Shown: one piece after another, positions 11,086-21,014 of the stretch
Layout of the letters: each line of letters starts with the position of its first letter
How positions within the stretch are numbered: position 1 is the first letter of the stretch
DNA from: Trametes villosa
Taxonomy: Eukaryota; Basidiomycota; Agaricomycetes; Polyporales; Polyporaceae
Length of the DNA: 64,000 bases
Reading direction: 5' to 3'
Assembly (NCBI GenBank): GCA_002964805.2
Contig: PUDQ02000126.1
Span: 1 to 64,000 of the forward strand
Notes under the pieces: model-generated
The model's input: the letters and a program-made list of their open reading frames with translations, nothing else
Told to the model about the DNA's origin: nothing
Database searches by the model: none
Program-made: the position numbers and the translations under genes

Positions 11086-11456
11086 GAATATTCCTGAAGG
11101 TCGAGAACATTCTAGAAGGTTCCAGACATGTCAAGAGGAGAAAGGAGTCTGCATGTCAGCGTCACCCTTCAAGAAGACGCTAGAATATCCCAGTCACGGA
11201 AGCAGAGACAAAGCCAGAGGATTCCAGAAGTTTCTAGGGCATCAACACTCAGTGGAATAGCATCAAGGAATGGAAGGCGCCGGAACAATCCAGGAGATAC
11301 CATGCGAGAACGCACCAGAAACTCACAGAATACCCCAGAAACTTCTGGAATATTCCACCATCCTCTAGCCTAAACTACTGGAAAGCACTAGAATGATTGA
11401 TGAAAGCCCTAGGCTGTTCATGGAATATTCTTAGAATGTTCTGGAAAGTCCCGGAA
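11086..11456 (+). promoter_or_regulatory. Heat-shock-element arrays upstream of a TATA box
   Basis: Heat-shock factor sites are alternating GAA and TTC units spaced 5 bases apart. Five such arrays occur here. GAA/TTC/GAA units start at 11086, 11091, 11096. GAA/TTC/GAA/TTC start at 11105, 11110, 11115, 11120. TTC/GAA/TTC start at 11222, 11227, 11232. GAA/TTC/GAA/TTC start at 11338, 11343, 11348, 11353. GAA/TTC/GAA/TCC/GAA start at 11434, 11439, 11444, 11449, 11454. A TATA box lies 155 bases downstream. That the sites bind HSF is inference. Confidence 0.55.
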
Positions 11457-11610
11457 AAGAGTAGGATGGGAAGGAATAGAGGTCATGGAAAGAGCCGGAA
11501 AGGACAGGAAAATTCATGGACATACAAGATTACGCTGGACATAGCTTAGTCGTACTTTAGACCTGCTTTGTCATGTACTGTAAAGGTTTCCCACGCCCCT
11601 CTGCCTCGGG

Positions 11611-11618
11611 TATAAATA
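11611..11618 (+). promoter_or_regulatory. TATA box of LTR-like promoter
   Basis: tataaata in the context cctcgggTATAAATAccggg, followed by a leader with tandem repeats and no long ORF. This is the architecture of an LTR or long 5' leader rather than of a host gene. A second LTR, or TG..CA ends with a duplication, was not identified. Confidence 0.5.
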
Positions 11619-11767
11619 CCGGGCTGAGCAAGGCACTAACAGGCAATCATTTATTCTCGAAAGCCCCCTAAGGTGGTCAACCCACACCTTAGTATCCCCA
11701 CCACCACCACTACCTCACCACCACCACATATTCACCACCAAGCACTCAGCAAGCAGCCTTTTAGGCT

Positions 11768-12055
11768 AGATTAGTTGGGGTTCATACGGAACCTTGCGAC
11801 AACTACTAGCACACGCCGTACACAGCCGACATAGCACAGAACTCACCAGATTAGTTGGGGTTCACCGGAACTCTGCGACAACTACTGGTACCCACGGAGA
11901 CACACACGAACACCACAGGACTCGTCAGATTAGTTGGGCTCTAGCCGAGAGTTTATGACAACTACTGACCACGGACGAAGAAGACACAAACACGAGAACA
12001 CTGAAGCTACTAGACTAGTTGGGGTTCAACGGAACTTTGCAACGACTACTGGTAC
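11768..12055 (+). repeat. Four tandem ~80-bp leader repeats
   Basis: The block AGATTAGTTGGGGTTCA followed by CGGAACTNTGCGACAACTACT recurs at 11768, 11848, 11927 and 12012, giving periods of 80, 79 and 85 bases with some divergence in the third copy. A second tandem pair, built on GACACGTCAATCAG and CTCGACACGGGG, follows at about 12140-12240. All lie downstream of the TATA box and are non-coding. Confidence 0.8.
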
Positions 12056-12557
12056 GAAGACAGAAGCACGACCGCACGACACCATCACTTGACACGCCAA
12101 CCGCAGGGCGTACCAACACGGGACCCAGGAGATAGGATAGCTGACACGTCAATCAGTGCGCTCACAACAGCACACTCGACACGGGGCCAGCAGACACGTC
12201 AATCAGCGCGCTAAAACAGCTCGCTCGACACGGGGTCACAGAAGGGACGTCACTCACCACGCTACGCAGAGAGTGACTATACGTAGGAAGAACCAGCACT
12301 CGCATCCCGACACAGCCCGATCTCGACCCTCCCAACACATATAGGGGAGACTCTGCCCAAACACTCAGGGCGACCACCATCTAAGACTCGCACCCGCAGT
12401 CTTTACCCACACACACCATACACGGTTATTCAAGGATCATAGCCAGCCCGGCTTAGTCACGAACTCGGCAAAGCCTCTGTTGGAAAAGCAGGAAACCCCA
12501 CACACTTTGCGGCAGCATCAGGGAATCTCCATCACCATATCCCCTCACCCCTTTCAC
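12056..12557. other. Leader/LTR-like sequence without gene
   Basis: Continuation of the leader: the tandem pair at 12140-12240, then C-rich sequence to about 12540 with no supported ORF. The probable right boundary of the LTR-like insertion is near 12500-12557, because ORF2 copy C starts (by its C-terminus) at 12558. Confidence 0.4.
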
Positions 12558-12926
12558 CTACCCAATCAATCCGATTCCCGGATAGCCTACAACAGCGCAT
12601 TGAGAATGGACTGTGGTATATATTAGCTCGCTGTAACAGTCAGAGGTAATGATGTAACGTACCACAGGAATGTGCTCCTCGATCCATGAGAAGATCTCCA
12701 AGATCGCGTCGTCTGTCGGGCCATTGGTGAGAGCAGCGCCGACCAGCATGTGCGTGGAGGCGTCGTAGTCGTCCAGGTTCACTTCAGGGTCGTGGCGCGC
12801 GAACACGCGGTAGGTAAACACGATGTAGAGCACGGTCGCGCACTGGTCGTTGTCCGCTTCGGCGCGCGTAAGGACGGGGCCCTGGATCGTCTGCAGCCAG
12901 CCATCAAACAAGTCCTTCTCGAGATC
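12558..12926 (-). pseudogene. hAT accessory gene ORF2, copy C (truncated)
   Basis: Minus-strand fragment related to ORF2 copies A and B. Shared features in order are an (A/N)(E/D)Q-type helical segment followed by VFARH (WFARQ in copy A), then HMLVGAALTNG (copy A: AVLMGASLGTRG), then FSWIEEHIPV (copies A and B: WARAEIPV, WARQGLPV). A GTACGT donor directly after the HIPV codons and a TTGTAG acceptor lead to a short last exon GYPGIGLIG with its stop at 12558. This intron sits within one codon of the intron position in copies A and B. The 5' end is cut at 12927 by the AT-rich repeat. Function unknown. Confidence 0.55.
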
Positions 12927-15900
12927 TTACGATTGATGAGGAACGAAGAAATCATTTCTTATGGGGTGAGCTCCCAGCCAAATCCTGTAACACCAATCTG
13001 ACCCCGTGGGAAAATATTTTCAATCTCAGCTAACAAATCATTAGATCTGAAATAAGCGCCACATACAACTTCTACATACAAACCTAGGGTTAGGGTCCCC
13101 ATCCATTAGAAACTTTAGGGTTACAGACTAGATCACCCACACAGCCACTCTAACCGCTGTGCTAAGTTTGCTCTAATGCTCATCAATGGGCGCCTGTGTA
13201 ACCCTAGGTGGCACAGCATGGGCAGTCACTCTGACAACCGCTACCTTAAGCATCAGAGGGTGCTGACAATGTTTCTATAGGGGCATACACATTGCTTGTC
13301 CCTTGAAAGTAGAATAGTAGTAGCAATATGGTATTGCACTGTGTTGACCATAGTTACCCCTTTCCTACAACCAAAGTTCACTTATGTACATTAAGGTGAT
13401 AAGAACAATCACAACAGCCAAGCTCAATACTCAAATAGGCAAAGTCTACATGCCCCAGTGTAAAGATGTAGTGCAGGCAGTTGCTAGATGGACTACAGTG
13501 CACTGTACTAGAACACTACAATGGCTTGATTGGTAGATGTGTTGAGTGTTGTACATCATATGTTTACATGTGCCATCGTCTTGACAACTTAGTATCATAG
13601 TCAATGCCTTACTAGCTGCTACAGGCTTTCATTGAATGATATAAACAGCAATGATTGCATAATTATGGACTATCAAGGGATTAAGCTATAGCACTGTACC
13701 CTCATCAGGTAGAACTTTAGAGCAGCTTCATAATGATATATAATGCATGCAATATAGATACAAATTGGAGGACGTGTGAGCCAAAAGGTGGCCATCATGG
13801 CTCCTAGTAGACACTTCCAAGCAGTACTGTGCTGAATCCTATGTGTTGTAATATTCAGTGCCATCCCTGCTTGGCACAATCAAATAGCCCTCACAAACGC
13901 CTTCCTAATGGTGTATGATACTTGGAATTTGGATAGAAAATGAGTGAGCTATGGTCAAAATACCGTAAAAAGCGTCCATTGTTCAAGAAAATTTGGCTAA
14001 GGCCCTTGGGCGCTAGTAGAAGTCATAGGGCCTGCGATTTCTACTAGCACCGGTTGGACTTAGCCATATCTCGCGTTTGGGCGCTTATTTTGGGGGAGGA
14101 AAAGGCTCCAAGAGCCCTGCTTCAAAATGTAGTAAAACAGCTTTGGTGCGATAACTAGAGGGTATAGAGCCACAAAAACAATCACATTAGGTAGCTCTTG
14201 ACTACTAGCGTATTATGGAAAAAGATATACACCATTTAGTAAGGAGACTACTGTGTAAACAGCGATTTACTGCCTTTTTGCCTGGTAAATAAGACATTGA
14301 TGGTTTGAAGGGACATAGAGGTGCTTATATCACAACTACACCCCTGGATACTGTGCAGACATAATCAGGGTCTACTGAGGTGTTAGGCATCAATACACAT
14401 CAGCTATAAAATGCTGTACAAGCTCAATAAATGGTTTGTATGCCCTTCTGACAAGGTACTGTGAGTAATATGATGGTGAGTAATGAACATCAATACCCTC
14501 ATAATGTGGAGATCTAAAACACCTTCCTAACAGCATATGACATGTGCCATTTGAAGCAAAACTGGAGAAGCAGTGGCCAAAAGAACTAGAGAAGGGGGCA
14601 GTAATGTAAGCTGTGGCTGAGTACAAACACAACCAAAGCAAATGCCTTCATTTTGGACCATTGAAAGGCCCCAATATCATGAATTGTATGTCAACAGAAA
14701 GCTATGAGTGAGTAGAATCTAATGGTATCCATATTGGGATGTAATATCCACTCTGGCACTCATAAATAGGGCAACAAATGCCCATCAGTGCAACAATTCA
14801 GCCACATTCAGCTTCTACAGCTCTTATCTCAGTATAATGTGCACAAACCCCTCCCGTATTATATACCATTGGATTCAGCTTTTTTACCCCTATTCAATAG
14901 GATATGCCACATGTTGCCAGGATAGTCACAGGCTGCATGTGTGCTCAAATTATGCTCAAAGTGGCAGCAGTGTTCAAGTGCTAAGCCATTGCTTTTGTGA
15001 ATTACATGAAATTGATAAGGAAGGAGGGACATCGATGTAAGCTGTGGCTTTGTTTGGCTTATGACACAAATCCCCTTGTGTCTCTGGTCCAAGTAGTTTA
15101 ACAAACAAGAAACAACTCATTGAGACATTGGGCTCAGCTGTTTACATCTATCCCATGGTGAATGATATGAGCCAAACATCGTCACAGGCCTTGAAACTGT
15201 TGGTCATGTTGTATCACCCCATATATAGATTCAGCCTGTTTGCCTAGCACCTGCGAGGACAACAATCAAATGGTCTTGCAGATGGAACATGTGTGATAAT
15301 GTCCCCATACTGGAGTAGCCATAAGCTGTCATTAATAGTAGAGATAGTAAACCAATCTGGTAGCTGTTTCTCTACTCAAGTGACCATTCAATTATGAATT
15401 GCTTAGATGTACAGTAGCTGATTTTACTGGCTGCATTGAACATATATCACAGTGCAGGCTGTCTGCTATGCCGAGCAAATGCACCAGTTTTGTTGAGCTG
15501 TCTCTGCCAATGGTCTGGGAATGCTAGTAGCATGATTTCACAAATGGATAAGACAGTATAATTAACAAGAGACCTGACTGAATCATCATAAAAAGCTGTT
15601 TAGCCAGTATTTGCCCACAGGCCGCAGCTCTATGACACCAATGCCAATTTGCAATGACTGTTGTTGGGGAATGTCATAGCTTATAAAGATGAACTGAGAA
15701 CAAATACTCATCCACAATGCTTAGAAGCAAAACTTGTGTTTGAACATTCATTGATATATGATTATACATCCAGTACAGCTCAATCAAACACAGACAGTAA
15801 CATCAATTGCTAGCAATTCTGTAGGAGCTGCCACCTAATGAGACAATTGCTACAAAGGGACATGTATGCTAACTGCTCTATCCATAGGAAATAAAGCATG

Positions 15901-16150
15901 CCCAGGGGAGTCAAGCAAATATTTTGTGGCCTTGCTGCAATAAGCAATATGCAGATCCAAATTAACATGGTGTTGTCAGTGAATCTTGGATCTTGACATA
16001 TGGAGGTACATCAAGGCCTTGCATCAAGGTGACACTATGTGATGCTTCATATCAGCTTTTCAGTGTAGAAAGAGGTGTTAACAAATAACCAAGATTTTCT
16101 ACAACACCTCATCAATCGGATATGCCAGTATTGGCCCTCTTCCCCCCAAG
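12927..16150 (+). repeat. AT-rich non-coding repeat, copy 1
   Basis: Begins TTACGATTGATGAGGAACG with an AAGAAA/TTTCTT mini-hairpin and GGGGTGAGCTCCC. It ends with the family's conserved right-end block (CCTCATCAATCGG, GCCAGTATTGGCCC, CCCCAAG). There is no ORF above about 80 codons that looks real. Sections match 19968-20683 and 25570-26940 closely, which supplies the empty site for the hAT at 20684. A diverged palindrome lies at about 13970-14095. Confidence 0.75.
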
Positions 16151-16169
16151 TATTGAAACATGAGATGAC

Positions 16170-16842
16170 TGTCTGAGACAGGCTAGAGCTATGACAGAAC
16201 AGAGGGTGAGAGTGGAGGGGGTAGGAGGAGGGCATGAGGAGAGCGCCAGTTCGAGTAGACGGATTGCTGAGCTGTATACATTGTCTGATAGCTGTGTTTA
16301 GCAGCTTTCAGACGGTGTATAAAACTCAGCTATCGGTGGAGAACTGGTGGAGATATCAGCCAGGGGAGGCCTCAGGCTGCTGTGGCTGAGCACTGCTCGC
16401 CTCCCCTGGCTGGAACCGCGCCTTGCGCGGCTGTGCGAATGGGTCGCCCAAGGTATAGAGTACCTTTGAAAGGAGTCTTTTCCGACACGATTCCGGCCAC
16501 TAATGGCCAAGTTGCAGCTTGCAGGCCTGCCCCTGAGGTGGGGCAGGCACTGCACTGGAACTGCTGGACGGTTCTGTGCGCGTGAGGGCTCGTCTGGTGC
16601 GTATTGAGCATCCGAATCCGGGGATATACTCTGCGCTCCTGCACGCAAAGAAACGGCAGAGATATGGCCCATTTCCTGTGGGAAGAAGAGGCTGTAAGTC
16701 CACTGGGAGGCGCAGTGAGTACTTTTCCAATATCCGTCGCAATACCCTTGTTATGTTTGCCCTGAAAATGCGTTCAAAACGCGCATACAATCAGCCAGAT
16801 TGAGTAGAAAATGAGTGAGCTAGAGGGGGGAGCCTACCAGGG
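16170..16842. repeat. Hairpin-rich element X, copy 2 (left part)
   Basis: Diverged counterpart of 1140-1790. Stems: 16265-16335 imperfect (AGCTGTATACATTGTCTGA with its near-complement); 16357-16412 with perfect 14-bp arms CAGCCAGGGGAGGC/GCCTCCCCTGGCTG; 16525-16548 GCCTGCCCC/GGGGCAGGC, matching the position of GGGCAGGG/CCCTGCCC in copy 1. Shared primary motifs include GCTGGAC, GTGAGGGCTCGT (copy 1 GTGTGGGCTCGT) and AAAACGCGC. It is split from its right part by the solo LTR at 16848. Confidence 0.6.
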
Positions 16843-16847
16843 TGTGG

Positions 16848-17508
16848 TGTTACATCCCGTGCACCACCTCCGAAGGTTCGGACCTCATGTCTGCCCAGGT
16901 CCGCTCATGTCTGCTCATGTCCGCCGTACGTCCACTCTTGACCGTTACATACTTACCATGTCCGCCATGTCCGCTATGTCCGCTATGTCCGCTCATGTCC
17001 TCTCATGTCCGATACTTACTCCGCTCCTTATCTACGGTATTGACTCGGAAGGACGAAGACAATAGCTTATTGTATTTGGACTCCACTCTTTCGGACTTCC
17101 TTCCTTTTACGTTGCTCCTTATTGTTTCGCCAGAACAATCAGATTACTTCTGTAAATACTCGCCTGGATGTAGACTATTCCTCAGTTCGTATATCTCGTT
17201 GTAAAGTGTCTTATCCGCACTCAATCTGCTTCCTCCGCCCTCCCTTCCTCTCGTCCGATCTCCTCCGATCTCCTCCGCTCGTCCGCTCATCCGCTCGTCC
17301 GCTCGTCCGACCTCCGACCTCCGACCCCCGCCCATACCCTTGTCCGAAGTCAAGGACTCGACTTAGACTCGAGGTGTTGCTAATAGCCTTGCCGGAGTCC
17401 TTGCCTTGTGCGTTCGTCCTGAGTCCAGGTCCGACCTGACCTCCGACCTCCGAAGTCCGACCCCGAAGTCCGACCCCGACTTGGTCCCCGATCCGCATGG
17501 TCGTAACA
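16848..17508 (+). mobile_element. Solo LTR family A
   Basis: 661-bp LTR starting TGTTACATCCCGTGC and ending GGTCGTAACA, flanked by the 5-bp duplication TGTGG at 16843-16847 and 17509-17513. The interior is rich in TCCG and ATGTCCGC repeats. A second copy, interrupted, is at 56537-57951. No internal domain is present, so it is a product of LTR-LTR recombination. Orientation is arbitrary because both ends are near-palindromic. Confidence 0.93.
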
Positions 17509-17513
17509 TGTGG

Positions 17514-17765
17514 TGCCCAAAGGGGCAAATAGCCGCCAGCCCCCCAAGGCTATCGGGAGGGCCGGGCAGCTCGGCAGATAAGGGGAGGGGCTTAATCAGT
17601 GAGATTAGGCCCTTATCTCCCCAGATCTGGGCTATCTATTATCTCAACAGGGATAACAGGCCTCCCCCGGACTGCCTGCCTGATTAGGCAGCTCCCGGTG
17701 GCTGCCCCGGAGCTTGGTGCCACAATACGAAGGCTGACGGTTCGTATATAAAACAGTTACGGGAG
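17514..17765. repeat. Hairpin-rich element X, copy 2 (right part)
   Basis: Continues X after the solo LTR. Stems include GATAAGGG/CCCTTATC with GGGGCTTAATC/GATTAGGCC (about 17576-17620), TGCCTGCCTGATTAGGCAG near 17670, and ATACGAA (17725-17731) with TTCGTAT (17741-17747). It is followed directly by a hAT N-terminal fragment, as copy 1 is followed directly by a hAT C-terminal fragment. Confidence 0.5.
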
Positions 17766-17769
17766 CTAT

Positions 17770-18270
17770 ACGGTTTGTGACAGTATTTGGCTACAACAGC
17801 TGCTGGCTGCACGCACACCATCAAGCACTACCTGGATACGAGGGACGGGTTGACTGGTAACGTGAAGAACCACGCAGAAGTGTGCTGGGGAGAGGAGGTG
17901 GTATGACGGGGGATGGAGACAGGGAGTGTGGCTGAAACACGGAAGACCATTGTCCAGAGCATCCTGAAAACCGGCCGTATCAGCACGTACTTCGCGCACG
18001 GCAAGAAGAAAGGTAAAGTGACTTACAGTCATATGCAGCACACAAAACAGGAGACCTGCGCCGAGATTGTTAAGTGGGTGAGAGAACTTGCGCCCATTCA
18101 GCATCGTGCGCAATCACGGCTTCTTGTCCCTCATCAAGACAGGTTGTCTGGGTTACTACGTGCCGTCCCCGTCGACCGTCTCCCGCAATGTCAAGATGGT
18201 CTTTGCGTGGTAGCGCAAGCGCATTGCAAACCTACTCCAGGTGAGTCAGTACTAGAGCTCACATTTGAAC
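17770..18270 (+). pseudogene. hAT transposase, N-terminal fragment
   Basis: Decayed 5' part of a hAT transposase close to the full copy at 21015. It keeps the second half of the BED-type zinc finger (YLDTRDGLTGNVKNH, AEVCWG), then an in-frame TGA near 17903. Next come ETRKTIVQSILKTGRIS and YSHMQHTKQET, AEIVKWV, a frameshift, then LRPFSI, GYYVPSPSTVSR and a second stop (VFAW, stop, RKRIANLLQ). The intron between MQHTKQET and CAEIVKWV seen in the full copy is missing here, so the junction is continuous. It is cut at about 18283 by the AT-rich repeat. It shows the ancestral reading at the place where the full copy carries a 35-bp duplication. Confidence 0.8.
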
Positions 18271-18282
18271 AATGCTGGAGCT

Positions 18283-19965
18283 TTACAATTGATGAGGAAC
18301 AAAGAAATTGTTTCTTATGGGGTGAGCTCCCAGCCAAAAAGTGTGACACCAAGTCGACCCTGTGGGAAAATATTTTCAATCTCAGCTAACAAATTATTAT
18401 ATTTGAGATAGGCGCCATATAGATCTTCCACATACAGACTTGGGGTTAGGGTCACAGCCCATTAGAAAATCTAGGGTTAGAGACTAGATCATGCACACAG
18501 CCACCCTGACTGCTTGCTAGCCTCACTCTAATGCTCTATGGTGGGCGCCTGTGTAACCCTAGGTGGCACAGCATGGGCAGCTTCTCCCCAAACCACTGTC
18601 TAAAGCCACAGGGTATGCTAACAATGCTTCCTTAGGGGTTCAACATGTTGATTATCCTGTCTGAGCATTGCAATACTAGTGATATGACATTGTTCCATTC
18701 TGAGATTAGTTCACCATTAGTCACTGTTGTACTCCAGTCATGATGTACTGCGGTGTGAGCATGACACAACAGCATAATTGGTGGCTTTACCAACATTCAA
18801 AACTGTTTGTTCACATATACTGAATTCTTTACAACACAGCATTACAGTCAATCATCCCTGGGTGCTCATTGAATCATGAGAGATTAAATCTTGCATAATC
18901 ATAGGGCATATAAAGGACTTACGCTGTGCAGATGTACTCTGATCAGATAGAGCTTGAACCAGCTTTCTAACGGTATATTGAACATGCAACTCAGTTTAAA
19001 ACTGGAGGAGAGACGGACTCTCACTAGGTGCTTATCAGTGATCTTTTGCCAGATTTCAGATACAGTAGGCCAATATCGCATGCCACCATCAGACCGCCCC
19101 AAGAAACACCTTCCTAATGGTATACTGCACTTGCAGTTTGAATAGACCTGGACAAGCTGTGGCCAACAAAGTTTGACCCCTTGGGCACTACCACTGCTTC
19201 AAATGGAGTGAAACCACTTTAGCACAATAGCTAGAGCGCATAAAGCCACACAAACAATCACATCACATTGGCCTTGACCATTGGTGCATTAAGAGCAAAG
19301 ATATACATGAGTTGGTAAGTAGAGAACTGTGTGAATAGTGATTTACTGCTTTTTGCTCGAGTAAATAAGACATTGATGGTTTAAAGAGACAAAGGGGTGC
19401 TTGTACCACAACTACACCCCCATATATCTTGCAGAGATACATAAACAGGGTCAATTGAGACTGTAGAGTTGACAGTACACTGCTGTACAGGCTAAGTAAG
19501 TGGTTTATGTGTCCTTGCAATGAAGTACTATAGAGGACATCATGGTCATTAATACATATCAATACCCCCATACTGTAAAGCTCAGGAGCACCTTCCTAAC
19601 AGTATATGACAGATGCCATTTGAAGGAGAACTGGAGGAGCAGTGGCCAAAAGAACTAGAGGAGGGGGCAATAATGTAAGCTGTGGCTGAGAACAAACAAA
19701 GCCAAAGCTGATGGCAGGGAACACAGAATCCGCCTTCCCTGCCATCAGCTTTGGTCTTGTTTGGCTCTTCACACAAATTCCTTTGTATCTCTGGTACTGG
19801 TAGTCCAAATGAGATGAAATAAATGTTGCCAGGAAGCGATCTATGAGTTGGATCACCCTGTGTGAAAGTGAGGTGTGATGTCCACTACAGCACTGTCTAA
19901 CAGTGCTGCAATTACCCATTACTGCCACACTTCAGCCACATCCTGTTTCTCTGGCTAATATCATA
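18283..19965 (+). repeat. AT-rich non-coding repeat, copy 2
   Basis: Starts TTACAATTGATGAGGAAC inside the hAT fragment. The first ~300 bp are nearly identical, inverted, to about 42720-43016 and 48165-48450, which implies fairly recent duplication. It carries a near-perfect hairpin at 19689-19768. No supported genes. The right end is replaced by another left end at 19968. Confidence 0.7.
19702..19754. repeat. Hairpin with conserved loop, copy 1
   Basis: Perfect 20-bp arms CCAAAGCTGATGGCAGGGAA (19702-19721) and complement (19735-19754) around a 13-nt loop containing GAATCCGC. The pairing extends imperfectly through flanking AACAAACAA/TTGTTTGG to about 19689-19768. Confidence 0.85.
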
Positions 19966-19967
19966 GT

Positions 19968-20683
19968 TACGATTGATGAGGAACGAAGAAATCGTTTCTT
20001 ATGGGGTGAGCTCCCAGCCAAATTCTGTAACGCCAATCTGACCCCGTGGGAAAATACTTTCAATCACAGCTAACAAATCCTTAGATCTGAAATAAGCGCC
20101 ACATACAACTTCCACATACAAACCTGGGGTTAGGGTCCCCATCCATTAGAAACTCTAGGGTTAGAGACTAGATCATGCACACAGCCACCCTGACTGCTTG
20201 CTAGCCTTGCTCTAATGCTCACGGGTGGGCGCTTGTGTAACCCTAGGTGGCACAGCATGGGAAATCACTCTGCCAACTGCTACCTGAAGCATCAAACGGT
20301 GCTAACAATGCTTCTATAGGTGTATGCACATTGCTTGTTCCTTGATAGTAGAATAGTAGCAGCAATATGGTATCACACTGTGTTGACCGTAGTTACCCAT
20401 TTCCTACAACTAAAGTTCACTTATGTACATTAAGGTGATAAGAACAATCACAACAGCCAAGCTCAATACTCAAATATGCGAAGTCTGCATGCCCCAGTGT
20501 CAAGATCTAGTGCAGGCAGCTAGATACGAGCTCCTTCCTCAGACATTGTTGCTAGAGGGACTCCAGTGCACTGTATTTGAATACTACAATGGCTTGATTG
20601 GTAGCTGTGTTGATTGTTGTACATTATATGTTTACATGTACCACAGTCTTGACAACTTAGTAACACAGCCAATGCCTCACTGG
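19968..20683 (+). repeat. AT-rich non-coding repeat, copy 3 (left of hAT)
   Basis: Starts TTACGATTGATGAGGAACG and is close to 12927-13620 throughout. It is interrupted at 20684 by the full-length hAT and resumes at 25570. Copy 1 around 13606-13625 shows the unoccupied site. Confidence 0.8.
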
Positions 20684-21014
20684 TAGGCAGTGGCAAGGGT
20701 ATGGGTAATCCTTACACCCACGCAGGGATCCACCCGAGGATTGTGGGTACAGATACTCAACTTGGTGACCCATGTATAATCCTTACCCACGGGCAAGGGT
20801 ACCCGCATCCTTGCCCGGATTGGGAAGCTGTATTCACTACCGATGGCTGTGCACAAGTGCTGGGTGACCACCCGAGAACCGTGGGATTCTGTGCCACTAA
20901 ACTGTATAGTATCCTGCATCCACCCGCGTGTAGTAAATACAGAGAGGCCACCCGCAAGGCCACCCGCAAACCCATACACCAACCCGCAACCTCACTCGAG
21001 CATCCAGCATCCTC

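Noticed and set aside
12930..16118. Inverted CGATTGATGAGG/CCTCATCAATCG as simple terminal inverted repeats of a DNA transposon
   Set aside because: About 30 bases outside the right-hand copy are also conserved among copies, so that motif is not the element end, and no target duplication was found.
13090..20170. Telomere-like GGTTAGGGTC and TAACCCTAGG motifs at 13090, 13200, 18440, 20130 and others
   Set aside because: Single units within a dispersed repeat, never tandem, so not telomeric sequence.
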